Shown here in pieces: positions 38,235 through 46,665 of a stretch of DNA of 64,000 bases. A program made the position numbers and the translations under genes. Under the pieces are notes generated by a model. It was not told the DNA's origin, made no database searches, and worked only from the letters and a program-made list of their open reading frames with translations. This DNA is from Bin5 sp965207495 (GTDB lineage: Bacteria; Chloroflexota; Anaerolineae; Caldilineales; Caldilineaceae). Position 1 is the stretch's first letter; each line of letters opens with the position of its first letter. The stretch covers positions 5,208,001-5,272,000 of the forward strand of contig OZ242287.1 in NCBI GenBank assembly GCA_965207495.1, written 5' to 3'.

Positions 38235-39797
38235 ATGGCTGAACGCAAAAAGTTGACAACCGCTCATGGAGCGCCAGTTGGAGACAATCAGAACTCATTG
38301 ACCGCCGGCCCGCGCGGTCCACTTCTCATGCAGGATTATCAACTCCTGGAGAAGATGGCCACCTTTAACCGCGAACGCGTCCCGGAGCGGGTCGTGCATG
38401 CCAAGGGTTCGGGAGCCTACGGAACCTTCACCGTTACAAATGATGTCACGCGCTACACCAAAGCCAGGATATTTTCTGAAGTAGGTAAGCAGACCGACTG
38501 TCTGCTCCGCTTCTCGACCGTCGCAGGGGAACGCGGCGCGGCAGACGCTGAGCGCGACGTGCGCGGATTTGCTGTCAAGTTCTACACGGAAGACGGAAAC
38601 TGGGATATGGTTGGCAACAACACCCCGGTCTTCTTCGTTCGCGATCCCTACAAATTCGGCGACTTCATCCATACCCAGAAGCGCGACCCCAAGACAAACA
38701 TGCGCTCCAGCACAGCTATGTGGGACTTCTGGTCACTCTCTCCCGAAAGCCTGCACCAGGTCACCATCCTGATGAGTGATCGCGGTCTGCCCCAGGGGTA
38801 TCGCTTTGTCAACGGCTACAGCAGCCATACCTACAGCTTTATCAATGCCGAAAATGAGCGTTTCTGGATAAAACTCCACTTCAAGACCATGCAGGGCATC
38901 AAGACGTGGACCAATGCCAAGGCGGCCGGGATAGTAGGGCAGGATCGTGAAAGCTCGCAGCGAGACCTCTTCGAAGCCATTGACCGTGGAGATTATCCGA
39001 AATGGCGCGTCTGCGTCCAGGTGATGCCGGAAGAGGATGCTGAGACCTACCGCATCAACCCCTTCGATCTGACCAAGGTCTGGCCCCATGGCGACTATCC
39101 GCTGATAGAAATCGGCATCATGGAACTCAATCGCAACCCTGAAAACTACTTCGCGGACATCGAGCAGGCCGCGTTTGAACCCTCCAACATCGTTCCTGGC
39201 ATCAGCTTCTCGCCAGACAAAATGCTTCAGGCGCGGATTATGTCCTACGCCGACGCCCATCGCTACCGCATCGGGGTCAACTATGCCGCGCTTCCGGCCA
39301 ACCAGCCCCAATGCCCGGTTCACACCTATCACCGCGACGGTAACCTGCGTTCTGACGGCAACTTCGGCGGTGCGGTCAACTATGAGCCTAATAGCATGGG
39401 AGGACCGGTCGAAGATGCCAGTCACCTCGAGCCGCCGCTCAAGGTGTCCGGCGATGCTGACCGCTACGACCATCGCGTCGGTAACGACGACTATAACCAG
39501 CCCGGCAACCTGTTCCGTCTGATGAACAATGACCAAAAAGAGCAGCTGTTCAGCAACATCGCCGCCGCGATGGATGGCGTCCCCGAGCGCATCCAGCTGC
39601 GTCAGCTAGTCCACTTCTATAAGGCCGATCCGGACTATGCATGCGGCGTGGCCGGAAAATTGAACCTTTCCCACGCCAGCGAGCAGGTCGCTGCCCTCGC
39701 GGACCTGTCTCTGGATGAACTGATAGCGCAGACAAGCGCAGAAGCATATTCGGAACTGGCAACGCCGGAAACGTCGCTGGCCAAAGCCGCCGACTGA
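38235..39797 (+). CDS. katA: Monofunctional haem catalase
   Basis: 520 residues, a small-subunit catalase. The N-terminal TTAHGAPVGDNQNSLTAGPRGP, the catalytic His55 in ERVVHAKGSGAYG, the distal Asn in DMVGNNTPVFFVRDPYKF and the haem-ligating Tyr in RIMSYADAHRYRIGVNY are all intact. It decomposes hydrogen peroxide in the cytoplasm. AAAGG precedes the ATG by 9 bases. It is flanked by its own promoter and by a terminator at 39888, so it is a single-gene unit. Codon use is a little less GC-biased than that of its neighbours. Confidence 0.96.
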   Translation: MAERKKLTTAHGAPVGDNQNSLTAGPRGPLLMQDYQLLEKMATFNRERVPERVVHAKGSGAYGTFTVTNDVTRYTKARIFSEVGKQTDCLLRFSTVAGERGAADAERDVRGFAVKFYTEDGNWDMVGNNTPVFFVRDPYKFGDFIHTQKRDPKTNMRSSTAMWDFWSLSPESLHQVTILMSDRGLPQGYRFVNGYSSHTYSFINAENERFWIKLHFKTMQGIKTWTNAKAAGIVGQDRESSQRDLFEAIDRGDYPKWRVCVQVMPEEDAETYRINPFDLTKVWPHGDYPLIEIGIMELNRNPENYFADIEQAAFEPSNIVPGISFSPDKMLQARIMSYADAHRYRIGVNYAALPANQPQCPVHTYHRDGNLRSDGNFGGAVNYEPNSMGGPVEDASHLEPPLKVSGDADRYDHRVGNDDYNQPGNLFRLMNNDQKEQLFSNIAAAMDGVPERIQLRQLVHFYKADPDYACGVAGKLNLSHASEQVAALADLSLDELIAQTSAEAYSELATPETSLAKAAD

Positions 39798-39887
39798 CCT
39801 CCCAGCAACGTATGCATTGAGGTCATACGCCAGGGGGAGAAGGTACACGTACGAATAGGCCTGATTTTCATTCACCGCCGCGTACAG

Positions 39888-39915
39888 AGCCGACCGGGAA
39901 ATCGGTCGGCTTTTT
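39888..39915 (+). terminator. Rho-independent terminator after catalase
   Basis: AGCCGACC, an 8-base loop and GGTCGGCT, followed by TTTT. A near-identical terminator stands at 44063, ahead of the intact VOC gene, and is part of the same duplicated segment. Confidence 0.88.
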
Positions 39916-39993
39916 CGCGTCTGGGGCAGCGATACGGGGAATCTGCAGTCGTTGGACATCGTCCAATCTTGTGATCGCCATTGCTGCCGATTC

Positions 39994-40016
39994 AGCACAT
40001 ATGATCCAGGTGTGCT
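39994..40016. promoter_or_regulatory. Dyad upstream of the VOC relic
   Basis: AGCACAT, nine bases, then GTGTGCT: a dyad with one mismatch. The matching site before the intact VOC gene at 44169 is a perfect 7-bp dyad. Confidence 0.45.
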
Positions 40017-40082
40017 TTGGTTAGGTCTGTCTGTGTTTTGCAGACGATAGAGTTCCCCATTTTTGTCAGAGAGGAGAGTTTC

Positions 40083-40262
40083 GTGCAGGTAGTAAAGAGT
40101 TATCCGGACAACATGTTTTGTTGGGTGGACCTGGTCACGACCGACGTTGCCGCGGCCAAGGAGTTTTGCAGCGGCCTTTTCGGTTGGCGCTAATTTGATA
40201 TGCCCGCGCCTTTGGGCTACCACTACTCATTGTGCCAGATTGACGGCTACAACGTGGCCGGA
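40083..40262 (+). pseudogene. 5' relic of a VOC/glyoxalase-family gene
   Basis: The first 60 codons match the intact VOC gene at 44259 nearly throughout (VVKSYPDNMFCWVDLVTTDVAAAKEF). A TAC codon has become TAA at 40191-40193. Homology stops abruptly at 40262, where a restriction-endonuclease relic begins on the other strand. The upstream 190 bases, including leader and terminator, are duplicated too. Confidence 0.9.
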
Positions 40263-40650
40263 CAACCACCTGCCCCGTTGTTGTATCGACTCTGAAGCGG
40301 TCAGAACGCCCCCGGATGGTATGTCGGAATTGAGCGCCCTGGACGTCCTTGCGCCCGTATCGGCGCACCATGTAACGCAGAATGGCTTCTGGCCCGTCCG
40401 GGCTCTTGTGGAACAGGGTAACAAGGCTTGTGCGGTCGGAATGCCACTTCAGTTCCCATCCTACGGCATCGGGTATGTCGTGCCCGCCTGCTGTTGCCCC
40501 CAGCAAATCTTCCAGGAACACGCCGGGCGCGCCTGAGCCGTTGTAGCGTGATTCCTCCGGCATAACTTACGGGCCGTGTGCTATCACGGCCCGGACTCGC
40601 TCAAAAAGTTCTTTGCGCGTGCGAGGCGGTCTGGATGGAAACTGTGTCAC
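40263..40650 (-). pseudogene. Relic of an MvaI/BcnI-type restriction endonuclease
   Basis: From GTG 40650 the frame reads TQFPSRPPRTRKELFERVRAV, then meets TAA at about 40569, and continues in the same frame as ESRYNGSGAPGVFLEDLLGATAGG, AVGWELKWHSDRTSLVTLFHK, AILRYMVRRYGRKDVQG and FRHTIRGRSDRFRV. This is the MvaI/BcnI family pattern (CC(W/S)GG-type cutters). It is cut off at 40262 by the VOC relic, so roughly the last half is missing. Its start overlaps the methylase stop by four bases (GTGA), the usual coupling in restriction-modification operons. Nonsense codon plus truncation make it non-functional. Confidence 0.8.
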
Positions 40651-40975
40651 CGGATCATCCTCCTCACCTTGTCGATGCCATCACGGGCAAGGGCGCAGTA
40701 GTCCTTCGATATGTTCATCCCAATCCACTGCCGCCGCTCCAATTCTGCCGCCGTTCCTGTTGTCGCTGAGCCAATAAACGGATCAAGTACAATTTGTGCG
40801 GTCGTAGAACCGATTACCCGCTGGGCGAGCTCTACAGGAAAGGGTGCAAGATGCGGATTGTCTTTGTCCTGAGGGATAGTCCAGACATCACACGCATTCA
40901 CCAGACCTCTAAACCCTACTCCTGCGCTGGGTGGGTGCATCCCAGATTTCGGGTTTTGACATGACTGCCCTAGCC
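40647..40975 (-). pseudogene. Relic of a type II DNA methyltransferase (C-terminal part)
   Basis: The frame gives CDVWTIPQDKDNPHLAPFPVELAQRVI and IVLDPFIGSATTGTAAELERRQWIGMNISKDYCALA. This is the end of an N4-cytosine/N6-adenine methyltransferase of the alpha-last type, with the SAM motif as DPFIGSATT. The catalytic TSPPY half is absent: upstream the sequence runs into the alcohol dehydrogenase leader. Together with the neighbouring endonuclease relic it is a dead restriction-modification module. Confidence 0.8.
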
Positions 40976-41046
40976 TGATACACTCGGCGATGAAAGATAT
41001 TGACCACTTAGGTATAGCAGTCCAAGAGGGCAAAGGGGAGGTCACT

Positions 41047-42198
41047 ATGAGAGCCGTCGTGTATCAGGGTCCGTTCAGCGTTGCCGTAGAGGAAGTTCCC
41101 GATCCCGAGATAATGCATCCGAATGACGTAATCGTCAAGATTACTTCGAGTTGCATCTGCGGCTCCGACCTGCACATGTATGAGGGTCGGACTGCGGCCG
41201 AACCGGGCATCGTCTTCGGACACGAGAACATGGGTATAGTCGAAGATGTCGGGTCCGCTGTGAAAACCTTGTCCGTAGGCGACAGGGTCGTGATGCCGTT
41301 CAACGTCGGCTGCGGCTTCTGCAAGAACTGCCAGCGGGGATTTACGGGTTTCTGTCTCACGGTCAACCCTGGATTTGCCGGCGGCGCGTATGGATACGTG
41401 GCAATGGGACCATGGCGCGGCGGGCAAGCCGAGTACATTCAGGTGCCTTACGCGGACTTCAACTGTCTGCCTCTTCCGTCCGGGGATGCGTTCGAGTGGG
41501 ATTTCTCTCTTCTGGCGGACATATTCCCCACGGGTTATCACGGCACTGAGCTTGCCGACGTGAGTCCCGGCGAGAGCGTCGCCGTGTGGGGCGCGGGACC
41601 GGTCGGTCTGATGGCCACCTATAGCTGCATCATCAGAGGGGCGGCAGAGGTCTATACCATCGATCACGTGCAGGAGCGGCTGGACAAGGCCAGCGAGATT
41701 GGCGGTATTCCCATCAATTTCGATGAAGGCGATCCCGTGGAGCAGATCAGGGACATGCGTAAGGGCGACGGTGTGGACAAGACGGTCGACGCTGTGGGCT
41801 ATCAGGCCGCTGCGCAAGGATCGTCCGCCGCCGGAGGCGAGCAGACCGAGATTCCCAACGTGGTTCTAAATCAGATGATCGATCTTATCAATCCCACAGG
41901 GATCATGGGCATTCCGGGCCTGTATGTGCCATCGGACCCCGGTGGAGTGGACGAGGGCGCCAAGAGGGGCTCTCTGGCCATCAACTTCGGGAAGCTTTTT
42001 GAGAAGGGTCTGAAGCTGGGGACGGGTCAATGCAACGTGAAGCAGTACAACGCCTACTTGCGCGACCTCATCATATCCGGCAAGGCCACTCCCAGCTTCG
42101 TTGTGTCCCACGAGGTGCCGCTGGACGACGCCGCCGACGCCTATGACAAGTTTGACAAGCGCATCGAAGGGTACACCAAGATCCTCCTGAAACCTTAA
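41047..42198 (+). CDS. Zinc-dependent alcohol/formaldehyde dehydrogenase family
   Basis: 383 residues from ATG 41047, with GGGGAGG 6 bases before. It is a medium-chain dehydrogenase. Catalytic zinc ligands are Cys38 (SSCICGSDLHMYEG) and His59/Glu60 (FGHENMGIVEDVG). The structural zinc site is CGFCKNCQRGFTGFC. The NAD(P) fold is VAVWGAGPVGLMATYSCI. The insert AYGYVAMGPWRGGQAEYIQVPYAD and the long loop around GSSAAGGEQTEIPNVVL resemble glutathione-independent formaldehyde dehydrogenases. It is a soluble enzyme, 225 bases upstream of the beta-propeller gene. Its leader joins directly to the methylase relic. Confidence 0.92.
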   Translation: MRAVVYQGPFSVAVEEVPDPEIMHPNDVIVKITSSCICGSDLHMYEGRTAAEPGIVFGHENMGIVEDVGSAVKTLSVGDRVVMPFNVGCGFCKNCQRGFTGFCLTVNPGFAGGAYGYVAMGPWRGGQAEYIQVPYADFNCLPLPSGDAFEWDFSLLADIFPTGYHGTELADVSPGESVAVWGAGPVGLMATYSCIIRGAAEVYTIDHVQERLDKASEIGGIPINFDEGDPVEQIRDMRKGDGVDKTVDAVGYQAAAQGSSAAGGEQTEIPNVVLNQMIDLINPTGIMGIPGLYVPSDPGGVDEGAKRGSLAINFGKLFEKGLKLGTGQCNVKQYNAYLRDLIISGKATPSFVVSHEVPLDDAADAYDKFDKRIEGYTKILLKP

Positions 42199-42250
42199 AC
42201 AGAACGCGCTGGTTCGTTCCCGGGCAGCACGTACTTAGAGAATCAGGGGA

Positions 42251-42274
42251 TGTGGGTGCGGCATCACACCCACA
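42251..42274 (+). terminator. Hairpin after the alcohol dehydrogenase gene
   Basis: TGTGGGTG, an 8-base loop and CACCCACA form a perfect 8-bp stem, but no T-run follows. It may be a weak or Rho-assisted terminator, or an mRNA 3' stabiliser. Confidence 0.4.
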
Positions 42275-42423
42275 CCGTTCCCCGGCCCGCGTGTGATCAC
42301 TCGTGCTGCAAAGCTTCTCTCTGCATGTTCGGGAACGGCACGCGCGCTTCAAGCGCAGGCAGATGCTAAAATAGCTTCCCTTGAAATTCAACTACGAGAT
42401 TGACAGGCGCAGGAGGTTGTGTC

Positions 42424-43431
42424 ATGCGGGTAGGCAGCGAAGGGCATTCATACGACTGGATCGACAATTGGGCGAAGCTTCCCGAAAGTGAAAGCTCACG
42501 CAAGGGATGGGCGCATCCGGGCATCGTTGTCACGGAGTCGGGAAACGTTATGACCAGCCACCCCGGCGATCCGGAAGTGATGACCTACGACGGGGACGGC
42601 AATCTGATTTCCTCGTGGCGCGGCGACTTTGCCGAGGCGCATGGGATCACCCTCATCAACGAGGACGGAGTCGAGTATCTGTGGATTGTGGACCACGGAT
42701 CCAAGAATCACTATCTTCACGGCTACCAGAACCCTCCGGGCGTGGGCGAAGCGCACGGTCAGGTATTCAAGACGACATTGGACGGTGAAGTGGTCATGAG
42801 GCTGGAGACACCTCCCCTTCCCATGTACAAAGACACACGCTACTCCCCCACAACCGTCGCGGTGAACGAGGAGCGTTTTGGTGGCAACGGCGACATCTGG
42901 GTGGGCGATGGGTACGGCGCGTACCATGTCCACAGGTTCACGAAGGATGGCGAGCATGTCAGCAGCATCAACGGCGAGGAAGGGGCCGGGGCCTACAACT
43001 GCCCGCACGGCATCTTCTTTGATTATCGCAAGTCCGAGCCGGAGCTCTACGTGGCGGACAGGGCCAACGACCGCGTACAGGTCTACGACATGGAGGGTGG
43101 ATTCAGGCGGATGTTTGGTGACGGTTTTCTGAACACGCCCAGTTGTTTCGCGACACATGGCGATCTGATGATCATTGCCGAGCTTCGCGCCCGCCTCGTG
43201 GTCACCGATATAAACGATGAACTGCTCACGTACCTCGGCGACAACAAGCAGGTGTGCGATGTTGAGGGCTGGCCCAACAATGTGAACGAATCGGGGCAGT
43301 CAGTACGCACGAGCCACCTGGAGACGGGCAAGTTCAACAGCCCTCACGGTTTGGCTGCGGACGCCAGCGGTAACCTGTATGTGGCCGAATGGCTCATTGG
43401 GGGCAGGGTAACCAGACTGAATAGGGCCTAA
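42424..43431 (+). CDS. NHL/six-bladed beta-propeller protein
   Basis: 335 residues from ATG 42424, with AGGAGG 7-8 bases upstream. No signal peptide. Repeated propeller strands are visible: HPGIVVTESGNVMTSHPGDPEVMTYDGDGNLI, AHGITLINEDGVEYLWIVDHGS, GDIWVGDGYGAYHVHRFTKDGEHV, CPHGIFFDYRKSEPELYVADRANDRVQVYD and FNSPHGLAADASGNLYVAEW. The His-Gly steps (AHGI, CPHGI, SPHGL) at the blade starts are typical of NHL/peptidyl-amidating-lyase-like folds, where they can bind metal. Possibly a lactonase or hydrolase acting with the upstream dehydrogenase; that link rests on position only. Confidence 0.8.
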   Translation: MRVGSEGHSYDWIDNWAKLPESESSRKGWAHPGIVVTESGNVMTSHPGDPEVMTYDGDGNLISSWRGDFAEAHGITLINEDGVEYLWIVDHGSKNHYLHGYQNPPGVGEAHGQVFKTTLDGEVVMRLETPPLPMYKDTRYSPTTVAVNEERFGGNGDIWVGDGYGAYHVHRFTKDGEHVSSINGEEGAGAYNCPHGIFFDYRKSEPELYVADRANDRVQVYDMEGGFRRMFGDGFLNTPSCFATHGDLMIIAELRARLVVTDINDELLTYLGDNKQVCDVEGWPNNVNESGQSVRTSHLETGKFNSPHGLAADASGNLYVAEWLIGGRVTRLNRA

Positions 43432-43517
43432 GCGCCCTGGGGACGCTTTGCGTCGCCGCCTGACAAACGAGAGTAAGCCACCACACGTCCTGCCGGAATT
43501 CCAGCACGGTGGCAAGG

Positions 43518-43550
43518 GGGACCGCACGGTTGTGGCGGTCCCTTTTCTTT
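43518..43550 (+). terminator. Rho-independent terminator after the beta-propeller gene
   Basis: GGGACCGC, a 9-base loop, GCGGTCCC and TTTTCTTT. Confidence 0.88.
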
Positions 43551-43636
43551 GCTTCTGCGGTTACGCGCCAAGTTAGCGCGGCTTTTCCCCTCTTACCAAC
43601 CCTTCTATAGTATCCCGGATTGCGCAGACCGCTTAG

Positions 43637-44041
43637 CGCGGCCGCCATCGCAAGGTGAATCCCCACTGGTTTGAGGACAACTACGGCGAGTTCGTCAACG
43701 GCCGCAACCAGTATTGCTACATCGACGGCCATTGCGAGGTGGATATGCCGTTGGGCGAGGTTTACGTGGAGATCACCAAGGGCTATGAGACGGCGCCGAT
43801 TCGTAAACAGGTGACGATTGCGGCTGACACTGACGAAGTGGTCTTCGAGTTGAAACGGGTGCTGCCGTGGCGGGAAAAGGGCTGGGTGACTGCGGATACG
43901 CATATTCACTTTCTTAGTCCTTCGACTGGCCCGGCGGTGGGAGCCGGCATTTTCAGCGACATCTGGGTGCATATTGTAGCAACGATTGTGGGCGGCGTTC
44001 TGGCCGGAGTGCTTTACCGCTACTGCCTGGAAGAGGCATGA
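43637..44041 (+). pseudogene. Fused debris: CehA fragment plus probable aquaporin tail
   Basis: Bases 43637-43928 are a near copy of 51278-51569, an internal piece of the CehA/McbA gene (NPHWFEDNYGEFVNGRNQYC to TADTHIHFLSPST). The frame then continues into GAGIFSDIWVHIVATIVGGVLAGVLYRY, which looks like the last helix of an MIP-family channel. Upstream, 43560-43636 resembles the leader of the hydrolase gene at 48934 (shared CTATAGTATC). An open frame of about 128 codons exists from a GTG, but it joins unrelated pieces and lacks a normal start, so I treat it as debris. Confidence 0.82.
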
Positions 44042-44062
44042 TTCCAATTTGCGACCACACAG

Positions 44063-44090
44063 AGCCGATCGGGAAGCCGATCGGCTTTTT
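44063..44090 (+). terminator. Rho-independent terminator before the VOC gene
   Basis: AGCCGATC, an 8-base loop, GATCGGCT and TTTT. Homologous to the catalase terminator at 39888. Confidence 0.85.
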
Positions 44091-44168
44091 CGCGTCTGAG
44101 GCAGAGTTCAGGGGAACATGTCGTTGCTGGACATCGTCCAATTGTGTGATCGCCAGAGTTGCCGATTC

Positions 44169-44191
44169 AGCACATATGATCTAGATGTGCT
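44169..44191. promoter_or_regulatory. Dyad operator candidate before the VOC gene
   Basis: AGCACAT, nine bases, ATGTGCT: a perfect 7-bp inverted repeat 68 bases before the start codon. It is kept with one change in the relic copy at 39994. A possible regulator binding site. Confidence 0.5.
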
Positions 44192-44258
44192 ATGGTTAAA
44201 TCTGTCTGTGTTTTGCAGACGAAAGAGTTCCCCATTTCTTTTTAAAGGAGAGAGTTTC

Positions 44259-45056
44259 ATGCAGGTAGTAAAGCAGTATCCGGACAACATGTTCTGTTGG
44301 GTGGATCTGGCAACAACTGACCCGGCCGCGGCCAAGGAGTTTTTCAGCGGTCTTTTCGGCTGGGAGTACTTTGATATCCCGACGCCGATGGGCACGCACT
44401 ACTCGCTGTGCCAGATCAACGGGTACAACGTGGCCGGCCTGAGCAACTTGCCGCAAGAGATGATGGATCAGGGCATTCCGCCGATCTGGTCTTCTTACAT
44501 CAAGCACGACGATGTCGATGCCGTGGCCGAAAAGGCAGTTGCGGCCGGTGGATCGATTGCAGTGCCGGCGATGGATGTCATGGATTCAGGACGAATGATA
44601 ATTATCGCGGACCCGACTGGGGCGATGGTCGGTCTGTGGCAACCGAAGGAGCATATTGGCGCCCAACTGGTCAACATGCCCAATGCGCTTGTCTGGACTG
44701 AACTGCAGACGAAAGATGTCGACACCGCGCGCAGTTTCTATGGGACGGTTTTCGGCTGGGGCCACGACCAGGATCCGAACGGGTATCACCTTTTCAAGTT
44801 GGGCGAGCGTATGCAGGCCGGCATGTTGGAGTTGGACGCCTCGTGGGGTGAGATGCAGCCCCATTGGGGGGTCTACTTCATGTCGGAAGATATAGAGGCG
44901 ACCGCGGCCAGAGCAAAGGAGCTGGGCGGCGCAGTTCTTGTTCCGCCGACCGATACGGGCACGGTTGGCCGCTTCGCGGTCATCCAGGATCCGCAGGGCG
45001 GAGTCTTCACGTCGATGCAGTTTGACGGCCCGGTTGATGCGCCGCCAGGGTACTAG
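44259..45056 (+). CDS. VOC superfamily (glyoxalase-like) protein with two domains
   Basis: 265 residues from ATG 44259, AAAGGAG 8 bases upstream. Two vicinal-oxygen-chelate units: residues 1 to about 128 (FCWVDLATTDPAAAKEFFSGLFGWEYFD to IIADPTGAMVGLWQPKEH) and about 129-265 (NALVWTELQTKDVDTARSFYGTVFGWGHDQ to AVIQDPQGGVFTSMQF). This layout is that of the CFP30B-like/hydroxylase group. Members bind a divalent metal and include dioxygenases, isomerases and antibiotic-binding proteins. The substrate is unknown. It has its own leader with a dyad and terminators on both sides. A broken copy lies at 40083. Confidence 0.9.
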   Translation: MQVVKQYPDNMFCWVDLATTDPAAAKEFFSGLFGWEYFDIPTPMGTHYSLCQINGYNVAGLSNLPQEMMDQGIPPIWSSYIKHDDVDAVAEKAVAAGGSIAVPAMDVMDSGRMIIIADPTGAMVGLWQPKEHIGAQLVNMPNALVWTELQTKDVDTARSFYGTVFGWGHDQDPNGYHLFKLGERMQAGMLELDASWGEMQPHWGVYFMSEDIEATAARAKELGGAVLVPPTDTGTVGRFAVIQDPQGGVFTSMQFDGPVDAPPGY

Positions 45057-45139
45057 AGGATTTGTGAGAAGGGACGCTGCGTTCAGTTGAATTGCGTAAG
45101 CGGGGCGTCCTGGTTTGGGAGAGGTTTTGCGTAAAGGGA

Positions 45140-45176
45140 GTGGGACCGCGCGGCAGTGCGGTCCCACTATTTATTT
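45140..45176 (+). terminator. Rho-independent terminator after the VOC gene
   Basis: GTGGGACCGC, an 8-base loop, GCGGTCCCAC and TATTTATTT: a perfect 10-bp stem. Confidence 0.9.
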
Positions 45177-45943
45177 CAGCGGAGGCGCGTCGTGCAGGGG
45201 GCTGCCCTAGATTATTGGGTAGATGTTGCCTGTAGCAGGACTTGCAGGATTTCTTGGGATTTTCAGGATGGCTGACGAACAGACAAGTGCTGCTGGAGGA
45301 ATCTGTTGGGGCGGGGGTTAGTGGCTGGAGGCCAGTGCGGAGGCGGGAAGAGCATTTGGAGGGGGCGTTGCGAGGGGTGTCCCTCTGCACAAGGGAGGGC
45401 CGAAGTCCCAGACGCCAAAACTGGAGTGGTTAGAAGCTAGTGCGGAGAGCGGCGGGAGATGCTTTATGTCGCAGGATGAGACTTTGCTGGGTAGACGCGA
45501 ATTGACTGTGGCTGAGTAGATACAGGCTCACTAGTACACTGGTTTGCCGCGGCTGTCTTTCGTCAGCGGAACCTGGAAGCCGGCTTCTGTTTGCCGCCAT
45601 GCCCTCGCGTGCCTGTGCCCCGCCAACATCATTCCTTTACGTCATCCGGTCGCCTGATCTGAAGGGCATGCCAGTGCCTTCGAAAGCTTGTTGAACCCGG
45701 ATGCCGATCAAGGGAGGCCGACGCCCGTCTGGGTCCATCTGCGTACACGCTTCATATCGGCTTCTGCCTACGTACTGCAGGCAGCCGAATTAGACCGAAG
45801 CAGGCCAAGCTTGAATCGCCTCACGGAGGGCAACTCGGCGACCCATTCCTTGTAGGCCGAAGCGAATGCGGCGTTCTCGGCGGCAGTCTCGCCGAACAGG
45901 ACGAAGGCAGACGCTTGCGAGAAAGGGCGGCTGGGAGGGTGGG
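45177..45943. other. Long gene-free stretch
   Basis: About 770 bases with no convincing gene on either strand. It holds the divergent fourth copy of the double-hairpin repeat. The rest shows no structure that I can interpret. Confidence 0.5.
45357..45420. repeat. Intergenic double-hairpin repeat, divergent copy
   Basis: It keeps GGGGGCGTTGCG and ACAAGGGAGGGCCGAAG. The first hairpin has changed sequence to GAGGG, loop GTGT, CCCTC, yet still pairs. The second stem has one mismatch (GGGCC/GTCCC). Confidence 0.75.
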
Positions 45944-46141
45944 TTATTCTTTATCGAGGCCCCACCTTATTTCCCTCACAAGTTTGTCAAATTCCGCTTG
46001 TGAATATTCGCGGTCGAACTGTCTCAAGATCAGGTGTTCGATCTCCTTTGCCAGCGTCCACCCGTTGCGCGCGGCCGAACGCAGCAGGAGGCGGTATACA
46101 TCGTGCGGCAGATCGATCGTCACATTTCTCTTAATACTCAT
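45944..46141 (-). CDS. Ribbon-helix-helix (Arc/MetJ-like) small protein
   Basis: 65 residues. The opening strand KRNVTIDLPHDVYRLLLRSAARNG and the following helix TLAKEIEHLILRQF are the Arc-type DNA-binding fold used by many antitoxins. The tail (DKLVREIRWGLDKE) is a short helix that could bind a toxin. No toxin gene is next to it: the neighbouring 800 bases downstream are empty. It may be an orphan antitoxin or a remnant of a toxin-antitoxin pair. No strong ribosome site precedes the ATG. Confidence 0.7.
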   Translation of the reverse strand: MSIKRNVTIDLPHDVYRLLLRSAARNGWTLAKEIEHLILRQFDREYSQAEFDKLVREIRWGLDKE

Positions 46142-46665
46142 GGTTCACCATGCCTGATGCGTCAAATCATGCTTCTTGACCTCTGGGAAGAAGCAGGGCT
46201 TGTCGAAAACGGATTTCGGTTCTGAATTCATCGATATACCCTGGAACAGGCGCCGGCGGGCGCCGCCCGCAACCGCGGCCGTCAATGAAGAATATAGGAC
46301 TGTCGTAGTCTTGGGATCGCACTAGCACCGTGCATTTTCCGGGAGCAGTTGCTATTATAATTGGTACAATTGATATATGTCAATAGGTATATAATAATGT
46401 AGAAAGTGTCCCTTTTCAAGACATTTCCGTAACTTTATTGTCCGTATGAATCAGACTTTTCATTGACTTTCTGTGTCGTTCAGCTGTAGAGCGAAGATTT
46501 GGTACCAGGCGCACATTTACTTTTTAACGTTTTGACGTTAACTGCGAAGGGGGTAGAGTAGCGAAAGGATCTGAAAACTGATAAATGTGTGGTGTGCACA
46601 CATTGTTAACTTCTTGATAGTTCAGAGGTAAGCAGGCAGCAGTACGGCAGGGCGAATACATCGTC
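46142..46665. other. AT-rich control region before the two-component system
   Basis: 524 bases, clearly richer in A+T than the rest of the window, especially 46340-46480 (TATATGTCAATAGGTATATAATAATG). It contains a palindrome-like TTGATATATGTCAA near 46368 and the inverted repeat listed next. No gene found. Confidence 0.55.
46584..46604. promoter_or_regulatory. Perfect inverted repeat before the histidine kinase gene
   Basis: AATGTGTG, five bases (GTGTG), CACACATT: a perfect 8-bp dyad 62 bases before the kinase start. A candidate autoregulatory site of the downstream LuxR-type regulator. Confidence 0.5.

Noticed and set aside
43655..44041. Treating the 128-codon frame as a real membrane protein gene
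   Set aside because: Its first two thirds are an internal piece of another gene in this window and it lacks a proper start, so it is debris.
39800..45100. Mobile element responsible for the rearrangements
   Set aside because: Relics and duplications are clear, but I find no transposase, integrase, terminal inverted repeats or target duplications.
45177..45943. Toxin gene partner for the ribbon-helix-helix protein
   Set aside because: No open frame downstream of it has a PIN, RelE or HigB-like pattern.
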